Shown in pieces: positions 61,666 through 64,000 of a DNA stretch of 64,000 bases (positions within the stretch are counted from its first letter, which is position 1; every line of letters begins with the position of its first letter). Made by a program: the position numbers and the translations under genes. This stretch comes from Afipia sp049747295 (GTDB taxonomy: Bacteria; Pseudomonadota; Alphaproteobacteria; Rhizobiales; Xanthobacteraceae): positions 2,108,001-2,172,000 of the forward strand of contig NZ_JBMHJM010000001.1 in NCBI RefSeq assembly GCF_049747295.1. The letters run 5' to 3'. The notes beneath the pieces are model-generated. The model saw nothing but the letters and a program-made list of their open reading frames with translations, was not told where the DNA came from and did not search any database.

Positions 61666-63036
61666 ATGGCAAACGAAACCGCAACGCTCGCCGCTTACGT
61701 CGCCAACCTGAAATACGATGACATTCCGGCCGACGTGCTGGAGCGCGCAAAAGCCCTGACTTTGGATTTTCTTGGCAGCGCCGTGCGGGCGCGGCAAGAT
61801 GCGGAATCGACACCTTCCCTGCTCGCGATGCTTGCGACACTTGGGCTCGACGCCCAGGGTGAGGCGACCGTGTGCGGAGACAGCCGCACCTACACGCCGG
61901 CTGTCGCTGCCTTGTTGAACGGCGCGCTTGGGCACTCGCTCGACTTCGATGATACCCATGCCGATTCCTCACTGCATCCCAGCGCGCCGGTTGTGCCCGC
62001 TGCGTTTGCCGTCGGAGAGATCACGGGCGCAAGCGGCCGCGACGTGCTCACCGCCATCGTCGCCGGCTATGAGGTGTGCTGCCGCCTCGGCAATGCACTG
62101 GACCCAACCTCGCATTATGCGCGGGGCTTTCATCCGACCGCGACTGCCGGAACATTTGGCGCAGCTGCCGCGGCCGCAAAGCTCTACGGCCTTTCCGCCG
62201 AACAGATCGTCGCGGCGTTCGGCGTGTCTGGCAGCCAGGCTGCAGGCTCACTGCAGTTTCTGCTCAATGGAGCCTGGAATAAGCGTTACCAGGTGGGTGC
62301 GGCGGCAATGAATGGCGTTGTCGCCGCTTCGCTGGCGCGCGAAGGCTTCATCGGCGCGACGGAATCCGTCGAAGGCAAGCATGGACTGCTGGTGGGTTAC
62401 AGCGACGATGCGCATCCGGACAAGGCGGTGGCGGATCTCGGTCAGGTTTATGAGACCATGAAGATCGGCGTGAAGCCCTATCCAAGCTGCCGCTACACCC
62501 ATGCCGCCATCGACGCGCTGATCGCCATGCGCCGTGAACACAACCTCACGCCCGAGAACATCCAGCGTGTCGAGATCGGTCTGCACCGTAACGGCATTAC
62601 CTTGACCGGCGATGCCGCCACCAAGCGCCGCCCGAAGAACGTGGTCGGCGGGCAGTTCTCGATGTATTTCACCGGCGCCCTTGCCCTCGAACAAGGCAGC
62701 TTCGGCTGGGACGATTACGAGCGCCTGGGCGACCCTGCAATCGAGGCGCTAGCCGACAAGATCGACGTGGTGCAGGATGATCGGCTTGAAATCGGACGCA
62801 CCCACCCCTTCGGCGCGCGCGTCAGCATCGTGAGCGGAGAAGGGAAGCTCGAACGTCTCATTCCTGACCCATCCGGAGAGCCATCGCTGTTTCCGGACGC
62901 CCAGGCGATGCGCCAGAAATTCCTGCAACTTGCACGGCCCGTGCTGAATGCCGGCGCGGAACGCTTTGCCGACGCGGTGCTCGCGCTGGAGACGTTCGAT
63001 CGGGCGGACGCGGCCATTCGCCTCGCGCGTCAGTGA
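61666..63036 (+). CDS. MmgE/PrpD family protein
   Basis: 456 residues. 'AKALTLDFLGSAVRARQDAE' at the front, 'NGALGHSLDFDDTHADSSLH' and 'HPSAPVVPAAFAVGE', then 'RGFHPTATAGTFGAAAAAAK' and 'VKPYPSCRYTHAAIDALI' are strong family marks. The group holds 2-methylcitrate dehydratase and cis-aconitate decarboxylase relatives; the actual substrate is unclear, as no prpB/prpC is present. AAGGAATCC precedes the ATG at 61666; the open frame further upstream runs through the 13-mer repeats. Confidence 0.88.
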   Translation: MANETATLAAYVANLKYDDIPADVLERAKALTLDFLGSAVRARQDAESTPSLLAMLATLGLDAQGEATVCGDSRTYTPAVAALLNGALGHSLDFDDTHADSSLHPSAPVVPAAFAVGEITGASGRDVLTAIVAGYEVCCRLGNALDPTSHYARGFHPTATAGTFGAAAAAAKLYGLSAEQIVAAFGVSGSQAAGSLQFLLNGAWNKRYQVGAAAMNGVVAASLAREGFIGATESVEGKHGLLVGYSDDAHPDKAVADLGQVYETMKIGVKPYPSCRYTHAAIDALIAMRREHNLTPENIQRVEIGLHRNGITLTGDAATKRRPKNVVGGQFSMYFTGALALEQGSFGWDDYERLGDPAIEALADKIDVVQDDRLEIGRTHPFGARVSIVSGEGKLERLIPDPSGEPSLFPDAQAMRQKFLQLARPVLNAGAERFADAVLALETFDRADAAIRLARQ

Positions 63037-63174
63037 TTGTTTCTTCCGATCGCAGCAGACTAAAGTCTCTTTTTGCTTGTCTGGAAACGGACACGCACAC
63101 GATCTATTGTCGGCAGGGCTTTCCAGATAAGATATGCGCTGGAATTTCGCGAAGATTTTAAGGCAGGTTTGAAT

Positions 63175-64000
63175 ATGGCGACACTGGGATTTGACCGGGC
63201 ACCTGCATTTCTGAGCGACCTCATCAACACCCTGACCGAGCGTGGTCGTGACCTGCTCGGTCTGTCGAACGGCTCGCGCCCCATGTCGAAGGCCGAGCTG
63301 ATCAGCCTCGGCGAAACACTGCTGTCGCGGCGCGGAGAAGCCACCGGCGTGGCCCTCGCCAGCACGCTCTTGGCGGGCTACGCGGCGGCAAGCGACGCCG
63401 ACAAGCTCGCTTTTCTCAATGCGCTCGCCGATCTGTTCGGACCTGACATGCCGCAGCTCAACGACGCGGTGGCGGCGGTGCGCGCCAAGAATGCGTCACC
63501 GGACAGCGTCAGCAAGTTACTGAAAGCCGCCGAGCCGCGGCGGCAGGAATTGATTCGCCGGCTCAACCTCGCCCCGGGCGGCACTGCGTCGCTCGTGCAA
63601 ATGCGCGAGGCGCTGCTGGCCCATATCTCGGAGCATCCCGCACTCAAGCACGTCGACAGCGATTTCGTGCATCTGTTCGCCTCATGGTTCAACAGAGGGT
63701 TTCTCGTGCTGCAACGGATCGACTGGACCACCCCCGCCAACATCCTCGAAAAGCTCATCCGTTACGAGCAGGTCCACGCCATCACCAACTGGGACGATTT
63801 GCGCAGCCGCCTCGCGCCCAGCGACCGGCGTTGTTATGGATTCTTCCACCCGCAGCTTGTCGACGAACCGCTCATCTTCGTTGAAGTGGCGCTCACCCGG
63901 GACATCCCCGGTGCGATTGCGCCTCTGCTGGATCTATCGCGGACACCGATTACTGCGACGACCGCCAATACCGCGGTGTTCTACTCGATTTCCAATACAC
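63175..64000 (+). CDS. Malonyl-CoA decarboxylase, C-terminus outside the window
   Basis: 275 residues are seen from the ATG at 63175, with no stop before the right edge. The helical N-terminal domain includes 'MREALLAHISEHPALKHVDS' and 'FASWFNRGFLVLQRIDWTTP', and the catalytic domain begins with 'LRSRLAPSDRRCYGFFHPQL' and 'EPLIFVEVALT'. It converts malonyl-CoA to acetyl-CoA and CO2, often as part of malonate use with a matB ligase. The MmgE/PrpD gene is 138 bp upstream on the same strand. Confidence 0.92.
   Translation, partial: MATLGFDRAPAFLSDLINTLTERGRDLLGLSNGSRPMSKAELISLGETLLSRRGEATGVALASTLLAGYAAASDADKLAFLNALADLFGPDMPQLNDAVAAVRAKNASPDSVSKLLKAAEPRRQELIRRLNLAPGGTASLVQMREALLAHISEHPALKHVDSDFVHLFASWFNRGFLVLQRIDWTTPANILEKLIRYEQVHAITNWDDLRSRLAPSDRRCYGFFHPQLVDEPLIFVEVALTRDIPGAIAPLLDLSRTPITATTANTAVFYSISNT

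Overview
The window looks like the chromosome of an alphaproteobacterium of the Bradyrhizobium/Rhodopseudomonas/Afipia group (order Hyphomicrobiales). Reasons: high GC with strong third-position bias, the origin-proximal order rpsT-dnaA-dnaN-recF-gyrB, two DUF3551 small secreted proteins, and a dispersed 'MAGLVPAIHVF' palindromic repeat typical of this group. The genus cannot be fixed from the sequence alone.

Layout. 1-7.4 kb: a truncated tandem-PAS protein, a DUF3095 protein, a DUF3551 protein, a cupin, YccF, a three-gene cobalt-type nitrile hydratase operon (alpha with a His/Asp-rich N-terminus, beta, accessory protein), a radical SAM protein and a tRNA-Arg(CCG). 7.65-24.4 kb: a large sulfonate-catabolism island (below). 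24.6-32 kb: YgiQ radical SAM protein, IlvD, an unlisted-size 56-residue protein, an SbmA/BacA-like ABC exporter/importer and an FkbM methyltransferase. 32.5-44 kb: an arylsulfatase, a second DUF3551 protein, a cytochrome P450 with a divergent TetR regulator and tandem operators, a DMT transporter, an AtuA pair, a dienelactone hydrolase, an orphan Wza-like lipoprotein, MsrA and small membrane proteins. 44.3-52.7 kb: the replication block rpsT, dnaA, dnaN, recF, gyrB. 53-60.8 kb: AraC regulator, OmpR-type regulator and a same-strand run of SDR, nitronate monooxygenase, O-methyltransferase, MGT-type glycosyltransferase and old-yellow-enzyme genes that resembles a small tailoring or biosynthetic cluster. 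60.9-64 kb: a hypothetical gene, an MmgE/PrpD protein and the start of malonyl-CoA decarboxylase.

The main system is a reconstructed complete route for 2,3-dihydroxypropane-1-sulfonate (DHPS) and sulfolactate. An SsuABC-type importer is followed by HpsN-, HpsO- and HpsP-like dehydrogenases that would interconvert DHPS enantiomers and oxidise one to sulfolactate. SlcC- and ComC-like enzymes would invert sulfolactate through sulfopyruvate, and SuyA/SuyB would cleave (R)-sulfolactate to pyruvate and sulfite. A DctA-type symporter, an orphan TctC-type binding protein and a MddA-like methanethiol methyltransferase lie in the same region. Two local regulators seem to share control. A LacI protein has a textbook operator placed on the transporter promoter. 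A GntR/HutC protein probably binds a 16-bp palindrome, TATCTTATATAAGATA, which I found at four places: before suyA, before the gntR gene, before slcC and before tctC. The substrate assignment is inference from family and gene content; the palindromes and gene order are read directly from the sequence.
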